From positions 682,001 through 746,000 of the forward strand of contig JBAJFG010000290.1 in NCBI GenBank assembly GCA_037903475.1: DNA of 64,000 nucleotides, written 5' to 3'. Of this stretch, positions 24,401-32,937 are shown one piece after another (position 1 is the first letter of the stretch; each line of letters opens with the position of its first letter). Origin of the DNA: Ancylostoma caninum (Eukaryota; Nematoda; Chromadorea; Rhabditida; Ancylostomatidae). A model generated the notes under the pieces. It did not search any database. It was not told the origin of the DNA and was given only the letters and a program-made list of their open reading frames with translations. The translations under genes were made by a program, and so were the position numbers.

Positions 24401-27400
24401 GTTCAGCGAACCAAGGCAAATAACAACAAAGTGCGCTCATTCGTCACTCTTTGGCCGCAGTCCAATGTTTTCCGAATGCTTGCCGGTTTCACTCACTCAT
24501 ACCAGCGAAGTTGTTTAATCGCGTGAAGTCAACTCCTTCTTGCGCCATGAAAAACTACTTCGGCAAACAGTGTGCTATAATGCATTGGGCAAGCTAAACT
24601 AGTTTCCCCGTCATAACTTTCACAATTCTTTGGATTTACTAACACATCAAAGAGCAAGAACAAATATATAGCAGTCGAGTTGTAGAGTGGTAAAATGGCA
24701 AAGACACGTACCCTAGAACACAACACTCCAAAAGACGACAAATAAGCTGGGTGCAAACAACTTTTGACCAAGGGCAAGAAGCTGTTCCTCAGTTCTTAGG
24801 GAAAGAAGGTATTGCCGCTAAACGTATCTTATCTAAGTCTTACAGAATTCCTCTATTCTCCAAAACTCGCGCTGGTCCATTTTTCGGGTAAAATAGCCTT
24901 TTCACGAAATTCGGCAAGCTGCTTTTAGGCTTGTAATGATTCTAAAAATAATCAGATTAGGCATCGGTCGTGATATGTTTTAAGTATCCGAATTAACGTT
25001 ATCATAATAAAAATCGCTTCGGTTAGACCGACTTCACATGAGTTCTGAAGAAAAGTTCTTCTCCGGGAACATAGGCCGCACCTTGTAGAGGAAAGCCAAG
25101 CGTTATAAAGTTTTTCTTTCTAATAAAAGTAGCAGTGAGACAAGAGTATTGATACATGGAAAGCACACTGGCGAGCTAACCAAAGAGAGCTGAATAATCT
25201 GGTCAGCTTTGCAAAAGCCACTAAACCTGTAGCTAGGTGTAGTTCATCGGAGTCCGAGCCGGTCGGGTAACGAAGGATACGTATCGGTCTTCTTCGGCGA
25301 GTTCCAACAAGGATCAATACGTATCTTTTTGCTATCGGACCGGATCGGACTCCTATGCACTAAAAATGCGGCATAAGATGTACTGATGTACCGGTTTGTA
25401 CTAGAAAATTTCATAGAAATGAGCGATAATCACATGTTTCTGAAAAGAGCGACAGTTCACAGCCAGAAGTACAACACAATGGTGCTTTGAACAGTTAATG
25501 AGTGAGCGTAGAACACATGCAATGTGCCAAAGACGCAATTCTCATAGTTACAGTAACAGCTTAAGATCAGAGGCTTGCAAACTGAAAGTTCTAGTGCAAA
25601 TTTTGTACATACCCTAAACAAAACGCGACGAATCGCAGTTGTTTTGTACACCGAATAACCACTAAAGTAGTAGCCACTGAATAACACCCTTTCACAATTT
25701 CAGCACTACTCTGCGGGACGCCTATTATTGCTCGCTTAAATGCTTCCGCGCAATTATGTGCCGAGGAAATTTGAAAAAGCATTCAACAGCTAATGGACTA
25801 CTTCATAGCAAAAAACCATTGACGCTTGAGATTTAAAGACAGCACCCACGATAATCTTCGTGTCTGAGATTTCAAGTGTTCTCGAACCCGAGGCGTAAAC
25901 CCAACAATTCTACGACGGTATTGCTATAGGAGACCATGTGTTGTTTGAGATATCACAAGTACAACTTCATTTCAACATTTCAGTCCAGCCTTCCCTGGTA
26001 CGAGTTGTCGCGCTTGAGGTGGAGCTGGAATGCCTCTTTGGAGCGTGAACAATGGTGAATATCAGCTGATTTTTCACAATCCATTTGATTTCCCCTAACT
26101 TATTTTAGCGTTTGAAACTTCTTTCTCACTTTTTGTTTCAGATTTCCTAAATCCTGCCTTCTTCCTCCAATTTTTCTCCCTTCTCGCAAACTACACCGTT
26201 TGTTGGGTTTCGTTTGTTGGATAAATGTTCTTTTGCAAAATTCGAATTTGACTCAATTTCGCATTTTTGGGCATTTCTGGGTCATCTTGAGATTTCTTTC
26301 TTTTTCAATGGCTTGTCCGTTAGTCGTTGTGTTTCCTCTAATGATTACTTCTTTTGGTCTCCACCGGAAAAAGACGCAAAGAAACTTAAAAGAATGATTG
26401 CGCGAGAAAAGAAGAAAAATGGAATCATCGGTTTTTTTTCCCGATCGGTCGACACGCTAGGGCTCGCGCAACTCAAACCAACTTATTTCGGGGCATTGAA
26501 TAGGAGGCCTGCAAAAACAATGCTCTTATGGTTTCGGCAAGTTTCAGAAATTCGACGGTGTTCAGCGCACTATAACACCTTGGATTACATCGAAATCTCG
26601 ATCACAAAGTTTTCCGTGGGTGCTGCCTTTAAACGAAGCAAAAAATGGAGCAGGTAATTCTGCAAACGTACGGTATAATTACTCGAAAAAGAAATGTAGT
26701 AACCACAGAAAAGATCAGTCTTACGTGCTAATATGGGTAGTAACGTCAGGAAAAAAGAGCAAAGTGCAATTAAATGAACTACCTACTCCCATTCTCTCAG
26801 CCTGTTTATTACGATCTCAACACCAAGAACAATCAGATCATAGAGCATTGCTTAGCGAAAAAAAATGGGGAATCTCTTGCAGATAAGAACTTTCACATGC
26901 AGCAGCCATGACTTCAAAATTCGAAAAAAAAAGCTGGATCGAGCTATGAAGAAGACACTTAAAGATAGCTGAAAATGAAACAACCAACGTCACCGAGCCT
27001 TCAGCCAAATTGCTGACACCGTTTCTCAGGAAAGACAGAGCCGTTTGACAGCCGTGGGCGTGGCCTAATTTGGATAAACGGCTACATTATCGGATAAAGT
27101 GATATGCCGCTAGATAAACTGCTACAGTATCAGATAAGCACCTACAGTACAAGATAAACAGCAATGATGCTAGAGAAAATGTTACAGTATTTTCCTGGAA
27201 AACCTTAATTCGCATATTTTCTCTAAACACTTTGCAAAATTTCTCTAAACACTATGCAAAACTAACGTAAGAGGTAAGGGTGGACTGCAGAGCCTCCTAA
27301 CCAACACAATTAGCAAGCGGATTCGTTCAAGCTCAGAGCATTCTACGCCAGAACTTTCGGAGCAAATTATTCATTGATTTATTTATCACACGTCAACTAC

Positions 27401-30400
27401 AATGACGTGCCAAACTTAATCTAAACATATTAACGGAACAAACAAATCCAGGTAAAAAAAAAACATAGAAAAAAAATAATGAACTCAGAATATTACTAGG
27501 AGAAGGGAGAGAACGATCTGAAATGTATTGTCTCATTTCTAAAAGAAGTTGTGCTGCCTACTTTAATCTAGAACCTCAAAAGTCCTCAAAAATCCAGCCC
27601 TCTTCCAGTTATAAATCTCTAGAAATTATGTCGTAGCTCGCTAGAACTCACAGCGCAGCTGCTACTTTTTTGAACCCTCCCTACAATACACCCACATTCC
27701 ATGTTTGCGATAAAAGAGGATTCGTAAAATGTGGATAGTTGAGGTGATCACAGTGCCATCAAAACAGGGGATCATCATTCAATATGTCTATTCATCTGGC
27801 TAGATTTACATGGATTTTTTTTTTTCGGGATCGCGACATAACACCAATCTAGCGCGTTAGAAAATCTGAACGCAACTTTTCTACCAGCATTGTAAAAAAA
27901 AGCAGGAAAACGAAAACGAGGAAAAGGAATCGCTTAGATCTGGGAGCGCCAGATAGGGGAATAAACAGGTAAAAAAACCTGACGCAAAAAAACTGCAATT
28001 TGCAGGTGGAAAATGTAATTTAACATTGTCACTGTCTCCGAATAAAATGCAACAAATGACAATCTGATTACCACTTGAACCCCAGACCCGCACTATCCTT
28101 CGACACTATTTTTTCCCGCTGAAACTTTACATGGTAGGATCATTTGAGGTGCCGAACACGAGTCGTACGTAAAATATTTTGAATCGTGATCCCACTTTTG
28201 TAGAGTGGCAGCGGGCATAAGATAGATTTATTGTCTTACATGGTCAGTGAAAAGGCCGCATGCATATTACCCAGGGTAAACTTTTTGACGCTCGTGTTAG
28301 CGCTGGGTAAGGTATCCTAGGTAATTCAAACTTTGCATAGGAAGGTAGTTTCAGATAATGACCATCGTTATTCATGAAACCACCATCTTCCCGGCTTTCT
28401 ACAATAATCCTGTCATAACTGCACAATAACGATTTCACACTACAAAATGAATATGAAATTCATGTTCAGCACCTTCGAGAACCCCTTTATCAAAATCTTA
28501 GGGAAGACCGATGTAATGTATGTACAGCGTGTGTCCCGTAAGTCTAAACTGATGTAGTTACGGTATAAAATGGATACATTCGTATTCAGCACCTCGAATA
28601 ACCCCAATGTGCAGAGTCCTTTTCAAAATTACCTCAAAAAATTCGGTTCCCCTGATGTGGTATAGTGTTTTACCCTTCTCCGATGAAGATGATATGATCT
28701 ACCCCCATTACATATTGATCACATCGCCAACAAAATCAGAGAAAACGTCTTTTGTTTTATATTTAACAGCACCCTCACTCGCTTTTTGAACAGAACAGAA
28801 CATCAACTCATGGCCATAATGCTGAACCGTTTGCCATGATTTTTCCCATCAAGCTTGTAATGTGACACCATAGCAGGTGCGAGTACAATGTAACAAAGAG
28901 AGCACAGAATTAACAAATAGCCGCTAATTGGCGCCATCGCATGAGTCAATTTAGCTCCGTCCTCATAGTCTCCGCGAGTGAAACCATCAAAGATTCGTCA
29001 CCATAGCAATACACTTACAAAGGCCATAGCGACAGACATAATGGAGTTGGAGGTACCGTATCAGACATATGCATATCAGACATAGAGTTCAGAGAAAGGT
29101 AAGCGATCTCTGACTAGCATTATCTCCACAGCAAATCATTCCCATACCACTTCATTTTATTCACAATTTTAATGTAATCTGTCATGCGTAAGTGACCAAA
29201 AGCCTGTATCAAAGATGCACACGCACTTTGTTGGCATATGCACGCAAATAAAGGCTACTCAAAAATAGAAGGCAGAAATCAAAAGTGCGCTAGTGATGTG
29301 ATTACCAACTTCAGTGGACTTTTAGCACAGAAATTATGCCATAACCAACTTCAAGGAATTTCATACGCTAATCAGCTTCATATTTCTCAGTTTCCTCTGA
29401 TGAATTAACCCTACAATGGATGACTTGGATCAAAGGCAAAAATGACCTTAGCCTCCACCGTATCCCCCGTTCAGAAGCTGTGATTGCAAAAGGAATTAAA
29501 ACACAAAAAAATGAGGCTGAACAACGAGAAAATCGCAAGGTGACAGAGATCCACTGAATTTGGTATTCTAACAGTTCAAAAACTCTTCGAGTTCGGAACA
29601 GCACAAAGGAATTTCACGGTTGCTGTTCAAGTATAAATTAACGCGAACAGAAATAAAAAGAACTAGAATCAGTTAAATGTGAATGGCGATAATGAACAAG
29701 AGTTAGTTAAAAATCATAAAAAAGTAACTTCAAAAGAAATCAAACCAAGAAATCTTCGGAGTAATAAGGAGCACACAGCCAATTACCATTACCATACCAT
29801 ATTAAGGTGAATTACGCGCCGGTTTCAAAAAATGTGTAAGAAATGACTAAATTTTCCCAACTTCCGAATGAACAAGAGGGTAAACGAAGAAACTCATCTA
29901 GGATAATATCGCAATTTATACTCTTCAGCGGTAAGACGCTTTTAGTGCTAATGTAAATCCCTACTTACGAATACAAAGAAGCACAAACTAACATCCAGGA
30001 ACAGGATTAAGCCCGATTACTTTGAAGATAAGTGCAGAAACACGGGATTGCACAAGAATGTACGCCCCGGCAGAAGTGGTCATACATATATCACCTAAAG
30101 AGGCTCACTCTTTAACCACACATGATAGCATAATGACGGATAAAGAGATGCCATAAGATAGCACTTGTGTTCGTATGTAAACATTTCTTAAATGGCAGAA
30201 TCCATGTGTGTACACTTTTGAGCATTAGCACAGACTTGCAGGGAAACACCGCCGAAAATAACCGTCGATTTACTCCGATCGTTTTTCACTGTGTAAGTGA
30301 GTGACACGATAATACAATTTGTGTCTGTTGTGTGCCCAAATCTGCGACTATTCTTATCCTCACCAGTAAAACACCATCTTGGACACATACTAGGATTGCT

Positions 30401-32937
30401 AGTGCATATCATAGCGTCACATTGCATTCGCTGATCTACACTTGGGCTTCGCATTTACTATTTATGTAAAAGGTTAAAAAGATATGCCTAAGATATCTTG
30501 CAATACTATGAAAAGCTAGGTAGATTGATGATCACTACCCCTCTACCCAGTGAAGAAAGAACCACAACGTACAATCCAGCCTGTAAGACGCAATAGCCAA
30601 AAATTTCCGTATAGGAGAGCTTTAATACAGGTCAAACCGAATTATCACATCACTTGCTCTCTTTGACAATAAGTAGGTGATATCCAGGTTATCCACTGCA
30701 AACAATTTGAGAAATTCAAGCGAAACTTCCCCGCTATGCTGCTACGAAACAATTCAAAGAGATTTATATTTTAGAGAGAAATTTATGGAAGTAGCGCGTT
30801 GTACCCAGAGAGGGCGGCGCCATTAGGCCCTGCGATTGGTCCGTTTGACGAATTGGCCAATCATAGGGCGCGTTAGCACTGCCCTTCTCAGGTATAACGC
30901 TCTATAAAAATGTTAATAAGTGTGCAAAATAGCGTATCTTTCACGCCGAACACAAGTAAGCAAAAAACCAATCGCAAGTGTAAAACATGTCCAATTACAT
31001 CTGCATATCCATAGTTATAATACAATGTTGAAACGGATTATCACGCCGACATCGCTCATAAATTTAAAAAAACGGATATTTTGACGGCTACCAAGACCAG
31101 ATTTTAAGCTTCATCGTTAAACAATACCAACAAACGAGGTCTCCAGTCAAGTTGGAACAACCATGGAACACCGCGCTCGCCGAATAATGAGGCTGTCCCA
31201 AAGGACAGTAAACATGAAAGAACAGTACATGAACTGGACTCGAAACATAATTTGTGGTTGTCGTAAATGAATTCATACCCTCGTCACTTATTATCTTTCA
31301 CTTCCTCACGTAACCTCGTTTCCTATTTTTTCACATTTTCAGGAAATTGCCTGCACGGAGACAATTCAAACAATTAACTTCTTTACTGACTAGTCGACTA
31401 ATTTCTAAAAGGGCATTCAAGGGTACATTATTACATTCTGTGCGGCAATAATGCTTAACAATGTCCTCTTTCGACATAAAAGACAAAGAGTCAAAGAAAG
31501 GAAATGAGAGTAATTTTCAGAAAGAATAATGAGATAGCAAAACTGTGATAATGTCAGGAGATTTTCTATTTAATTCCCAGCACAATACGTAATGAAAACG
31601 CTTACCTGTGCATCAGGTACACATGTGAACAGCAATAATGAATACTCGTCAAATATCACTTCCTCAACAAACGACAGTTTATCCGTAGTATTATTTCTCG
31701 ACTGAAACAAAAAAAAACTCATCAAAGCGAAAAAGACACTTGGTCAGAAAAATAAATGCTAGTTTAACAGTCATACAAAAAGGAAATATTCAGCAACATA
31801 TTTAAACTAACAAAGAAACAAAGAATGTCAGTCTTCGACACTGTTGCAACCTGACTCACATCTTTAGAAGAAGTGGAATCTTCAGTTTCCGCAGAGCTGT
31901 CCGACGAATTTGTCGCTCCATTCTCCTTCGCTTGCTCACCCGTTTTTTCTTTACCAGTCTAGACTTGCAGGAATTTCATTAAGATGCAGCAAAGACTTAG
32001 TGCAAACTTCTTACTTCACATTCTCCATTTTCGATCAATATTACACTTGAACCCGAGCCGGAATCGCTCCTCTCATCCGTGACATCTTCTTTGACTACCT
32101 GGCTCGATGTTGATGGTTTCTCGTCATCACAATCGACTTCTTCTTTCACTTCGCTCTTTGGTTGCACTGACGCGAACTTGGGCAGATTTAGTGCTCCTTA
32201 ACATATAAACGTTAATAAAAAGCAGTAACCCATCTAAAAAAAAACAAAACAAAAACAGCTCACCTAAATATGTTGATGTGTGTGGGCACGTCACGTCATG
32301 CAGCACAAATTTTGGTTGAGGAGGTGCCGGTTGAGGAGCAGTAGCTCTTCCGGCTGCGCTCATTCGTCCACCACCTCTTCCGCGGGTACTTCCGGTTGAA
32401 TGATAACCGTTCGGTCGCGTTCCGCCACCAGCGGTTGCAGCCGCCGCGCCACGCCCACGTCGTGGTTTTCTGCTGGAAAATAAATGAGTGGTTGTCAGCT
32501 TCGGAAGGAAATATCTAATTACTCAGAAAATGCCAAGAATGATAAATACAAGAACTTAAAACTCAAAAAAGAAGAAAATCAATGGAAGAGCAAAAAAAGT
32601 TGAAGAGCTAAACGATGTGTCTTGAGTTTTGATTACAATTACTTCAACTTGATATTGTATGAATTCCAATAATCCACTTGAAAACGAGGGAAATACACCT
32701 TCAAGTAATTTCCAAGAACAATGTCAACAAAATCACGAGACAAAAAAGAAAATATAGTATTGAAGCCAGGAATGTTCAAGCACTCCAATTGAAACCACAT
32801 GAAAAAGAAGGAATAACTCACTTGAATGGCAGCGGTGTCTTAAAACACGCATCATCAAACGATGGCTGTTTGCTACTGCTAGGGGCGGACGTAGTTGATG
32901 GTGACGCAGTCAAAAGGGAGGAAGACATTGAAGACGA
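6226..32937 (-). CDS. Eight-exon nuclear/chromatin-type protein gene (partial)
   Basis: I assembled this gene from eight exons: 32937-32822, 32472-32264, 32193-32015, 31958-31860, 31701-31606, 21117-21001, 8509-8306 and 6423-6226. Splice phases agree at every junction. From a possible ATG at 32928 the joined frame is 1209 nt, 403 codons without a stop. Residues 1-35 are Ser/Thr/Pro-rich, 36-75 are rich in RG and Ala/Gly, 106-198 are acidic and serine-rich, and 231-403 are highly charged (Lys/Arg/Glu, probable coiled coil or basic helix) ending near a run of seven Ala. No enzyme motif is visible. Known families with such a charged stretch before a DDT domain include BAZ2/FLT-1 and ACF1-like remodellers; that assignment is a guess. 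No stop codon was found, so the C-terminus is missing. Introns are 349, 70, 56, 158, 10,488, 12,491 and 1,882 bp; further exons may hide in the long ones. Confidence 0.6.
7168..7181. repeat. G14 homopolymer
   Basis: Fourteen consecutive G on the plus strand, intronic by the gene model. Confidence 0.9.
7316..7440. repeat. Family A palindromic element, copy 3
   Basis: Left arm: CTGCATCACTGGATTTACCC then AGGGTAAATTTGTTGGCG. Right arm: TACGTTCACCCTGGGCAATT then CCAATGAGACAT. The centre is less conserved than in other copies. It lies in intron 7. Confidence 0.75.
8306..8509 (-). CDS. Exon 7: Lys/Arg-rich charged helix region
   Basis: The exon is 204 bp (68 codons, phase 0 to 0). The acceptor reads CTTTTAG; the donor is CAG followed by GTCGGT, weaker than the other donors because of C at position +3. 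The peptide begins RSIEKAARLQRKRLRSQKRE, has a second basic block (KLRRERKSRHTLLKK), a short AAAAAGSVVVVD segment and ends KQLKKQWKAEQ. It looks like a charged helix continuing from exon 6. No other frame gives a comparable product and the phase matches both neighbours. Function not recognised. Confidence 0.75.
9328..9440. repeat. Family A palindromic element, copy 4
   Basis: Left arm has GCATTATTGAGATTACCAGA; right arm has GTTTACTCTGGGTAACCC and CAATGATGC. It is about 113 bp, moderately diverged. Confidence 0.65.
10284..10606. repeat. Family B long palindromic element, copy 1
   Basis: The left end contains ATGAGAATGAATGATGCAAA, AAGACATGTGTGCTCGTGCA and a GTTTTATACCAGCAATGG block. The right end repeats all of these in inverted orientation (GCACGAGCACGCATGTCTTA, then GATCTGCATC and CATCTCATGC). 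Subterminal ATCCATGCAAAACCCATG motifs are also mirrored. The arms total well over 100 bp each. A second, shorter copy lies at 48953-49198. It is probably a foldback or MITE element; no protein is encoded. Confidence 0.8.
11470..11829. repeat. Family C palindromic element, copy 1
   Basis: The ends begin and finish with TATACTT...AAGTATA and share inverted blocks: CGAATAAAAA, GTTACTT, the GAACATCC region, and CATACAGCACT against AGTGCTGTATGAGAGAGAAG. The AT-rich centre is built from TTCGAA/ATTCGAT motifs. At about 360 bp it is almost entirely self-complementary. It shares its sequence and layout with the copy at 13279-13661, only 1.5 kb away in the same intron. Confidence 0.8.
13279..13661. repeat. 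Family C palindromic element, copy 2
   Basis: It begins TATACCTAGGACCGAATGAA and ends in the mirrored TTTTTATTCTGTCCTTAATA. The inner blocks are CTTTCGTACAGCACTATATT and the inverted AATATAGTGC. The centre repeats TTCGAATATCGAATATTTCG-like motifs. The overall layout is that of copy 1. Confidence 0.8.
15206..15216. repeat. G11 homopolymer
   Basis: Eleven consecutive G in intron 6. Confidence 0.9.
15531..15794. repeat. Family I inverted-repeat element
   Basis: The left end CCTCAGAATCCTCCAAAA is mirrored by TTTTGAGGATTCTGAGT at the right. Further in, CAACCCAAGCTTGTGAACAA on the left is mirrored by TGTGAACGAGCTTTGGGTT on the right. It is 264 bp with no coding capacity. Only one copy is visible in the window. 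Confidence 0.75.
16235..16290. repeat. 16-bp perfect hairpin
   Basis: The arm AGTGTGTCGTGACAAC (16235-16250) is followed by its exact reverse complement at 16275-16290. Within the 24-nt spacer a further CACT/AGTG pair closes a 5-nt loop, so the whole folds as one stem with an internal bulge. It could be a small-RNA precursor, a transposon remnant or a protein site. It is not linked to a gene other than lying in the long intron. Confidence 0.7.
16952..17078. repeat. Family A palindromic element, copy 5
   Basis: Left arm GAGGCCGCATG followed by GAGATTACCTAGGGTAACTG; right arm AAGGTTACCTAGGGTGATCT and ATCCAGGTCC. The core reads TTAATCATCCTTAAAACAGG. It is about 127 bp and lies about 320 bp from copy 6. 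Confidence 0.75.
17398..17522. repeat. Family A palindromic element, copy 6
   Basis: Left arm GAGGCCGGATGCATCACC; centre CACCCATCCTTAACATGGGT; right arm GTGGGTAATCTCAATGAGAC and ATCCAGGTCC. With its flanks GAGGCC on the left and inverted GGTCC on the right it shows the extent of the family A unit well, about 125 bp. Confidence 0.8.
18617..18727. repeat. Family D palindromic element, copy 1
   Basis: Left end AGCTTTATACCGAGAGTGGG; right end CCCCATTTTCAGGTATAACG, its inverted counterpart. The centre has ATTGGCCAATTGGG. It is about 110 bp; a second copy lies at 30791-30906. Confidence 0.75.
21001..21117 (-). CDS. Exon 6: Glu/Lys/Arg charged helix
   Basis: The exon is 117 bp (39 codons, phase 0 to 0). 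The acceptor is ATTTTAG and the donor AAG followed by GTGCGA. The peptide begins VFEKELEAVRAREELEKKRI and continues with AAEKALRIEKLKRKIRAKK, a typical charged alpha-helix or coiled coil with few helix breakers. It joins in frame to exon 5 and to the basic exon 7. Charged stretches like this precede the DDT domain in BAZ-type remodellers, but they also occur in many unrelated proteins. Confidence 0.78.
21521..21534. repeat. G14 homopolymer
   Basis: Fourteen consecutive G, followed shortly by an A-rich run. Confidence 0.9.
25240..25361. repeat. Family H inverted-repeat element
   Basis: Left arm TAGTTCATCGGAGTCCGAGC plus CGGTC; right arm mirrors it as GGACCGGATCGGACTCCTAT plus GCACTA. A second inner mirrored block is GATACGTATC against ATACGTATC. 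Length is about 122 bp, single copy in the window. Confidence 0.75.
27072..27192. repeat. Six-unit 20-bp tandem array with GATAA motifs
   Basis: The units start at about 27072, 27092, 27113, 27133, 27153 and 27173, each 20 or 21 bp. The typical unit is GATAAACTGCTACAGTATCA. Five of six units begin with GATAA, matching the core recognised by GATA-type factors. The units are diverged, so the array is not a recent expansion. Confidence 0.75.
27218..27261. repeat. 22-bp tandem duplication
   Basis: TTTCTCTAAACACT followed by T or A and TGCAAAA appears twice head to tail, with one difference. It lies 25 bp downstream of the GATA-rich array. Confidence 0.8.
28254..28340. repeat. Family A palindromic element, copy 7 (truncated)
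   Basis: The left arm is intact (AGGCCGCATGCATATTACCC, AGGGTAAACTTTTTGACG, CTCGTGTTAGC). The right half is short and degraded to GGGTAAGGTATCCTAGGTAA. Confidence 0.65.
28443..28608. repeat. Diverged direct repeat with mariner-like end
   Basis: A stretch starting AAAATGAATATG with TTCAGCACCTTCGAGAACCC (28443-28486) is repeated, diverged, from 28566 (TATTCAGCACCTCGAATAAC). Between them, at about 28525-28552, lies TACAGCGTGTGTCCCGTAAG, which resembles the end sequence of many mariner-type elements. I do not see the matching opposite end, so the transposon reading is weak. Confidence 0.35.
30791..30906. repeat. Family D palindromic element, copy 2
   Basis: Left end GTAGCGCGTTGTACCCAGAG with AGGGCGG; right end CTGCCCTTCTCAGGTATAAC. 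The centre GAATTGGCCAATCA is shared with copy 1 at 18617. Confidence 0.75.
31606..31701 (-). CDS. Exon 5: short hydrophobic-containing segment
   Basis: The exon is 96 bp (32 codons, phase 0 to 0) with the best acceptor of the gene, a T-rich tract ending GTTTCAG, and a donor CAG followed by GTAAGC. The peptide starts SRNNTTDKLSFVEEVIFDEY and ends SLLLFTCVPDAQ. It is the only clearly hydrophobic patch in the model and may be part of a folded domain. It precedes the 10.5 kb intron. Confidence 0.78.
31860..31958 (-). CDS. Exon 4: acidic/serine linker
   Basis: The exon is 99 bp (33 codons, phase 0 to 0). The acceptor is AGTCTAG and the donor GAT followed by GTGAGT. The peptide TGKEKTGEQAKENGATNSSD, then SSAETEDSTSSKD, is hydrophilic and rich in Ser, Thr and Glu. 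It is probably a disordered linker with many potential phosphosites. Confidence 0.75.
32015..32193 (-). CDS. Exon 3: SUMO-motif-rich acidic region
   Basis: The exon is 179 bp; it completes a split codon and ends in phase 0, followed by donor GTAAGA. The acceptor is a NAGNAG pair (AAGGAG), so the start may be 32193 or 32196, adding one residue without a frame change. The peptide (residues 106-165 from the possible ATG) has two psi-K-x-E/D motifs, VKEE around Lys122 and VKED around Lys140, and a hydrophobic VILI stretch (156-159) flanked by serines and acidic residues, like a SUMO-interacting motif. This suggests a nuclear, SUMO-regulated protein, by inference. Confidence 0.8.
32264..32472 (-). 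CDS. Exon 2: RG-rich basic patch and Ala/Pro region
   Basis: The exon is 209 bp. The acceptor is ATTTTCCAG and the donor GTGAGC. It follows a two-base overhang from exon 1 and leaves one base for exon 3. The peptide begins with RKPRRGRG (residues 37-44 from the possible ATG), a basic AT-hook-like patch, then AAAATAGGG, then a second RG cluster (STRGRGGGR), an Ala/Pro/Gln stretch and the segment KFVLHDVTCPHTSTYLG with Cys and His spaced three apart. The patch may contact DNA or RNA. No known domain is recognised for the C-terminal segment. An internal ATG (MSAAGR) gives an alternative start. Confidence 0.8.
32822..32937 (-). CDS. Exon 1 of the model: Ser/Pro-rich N-terminus
   Basis: The exon is 116 bp with acceptor TTTTGCAG and donor GTGAGT. 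The frame starts SSSMSSSLLTAS and ends FDDACFKTPLPF before a split codon. The ATG at 32928, nine bases behind the acceptor, could be the start if this acceptor receives a trans-spliced leader, as is common in nematodes; otherwise this is an internal exon joined to something further right. The upstream candidates at 40.8 and 49.6 kb would need at least one unseen intermediate exon to join here in phase. Confidence 0.7.

Larger units (their letters stand above)
21118..31605 (-). other. Intron 5 (10.5 kb), repeat-rich
   Basis: No exon is supported in this gap. It holds a G14 run at 21521-21534, an inverted-repeat element at 25240-25361, a 20-bp tandem array rich in GATA motifs at 27072-27192, a 22-bp duplication at 27218-27261, a family A copy at 28254-28340, a direct repeat at 28443-28608 and a family D copy at 30791-30906. 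Open frames seen here are short and lack convincing splice sites. Confidence 0.45.
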
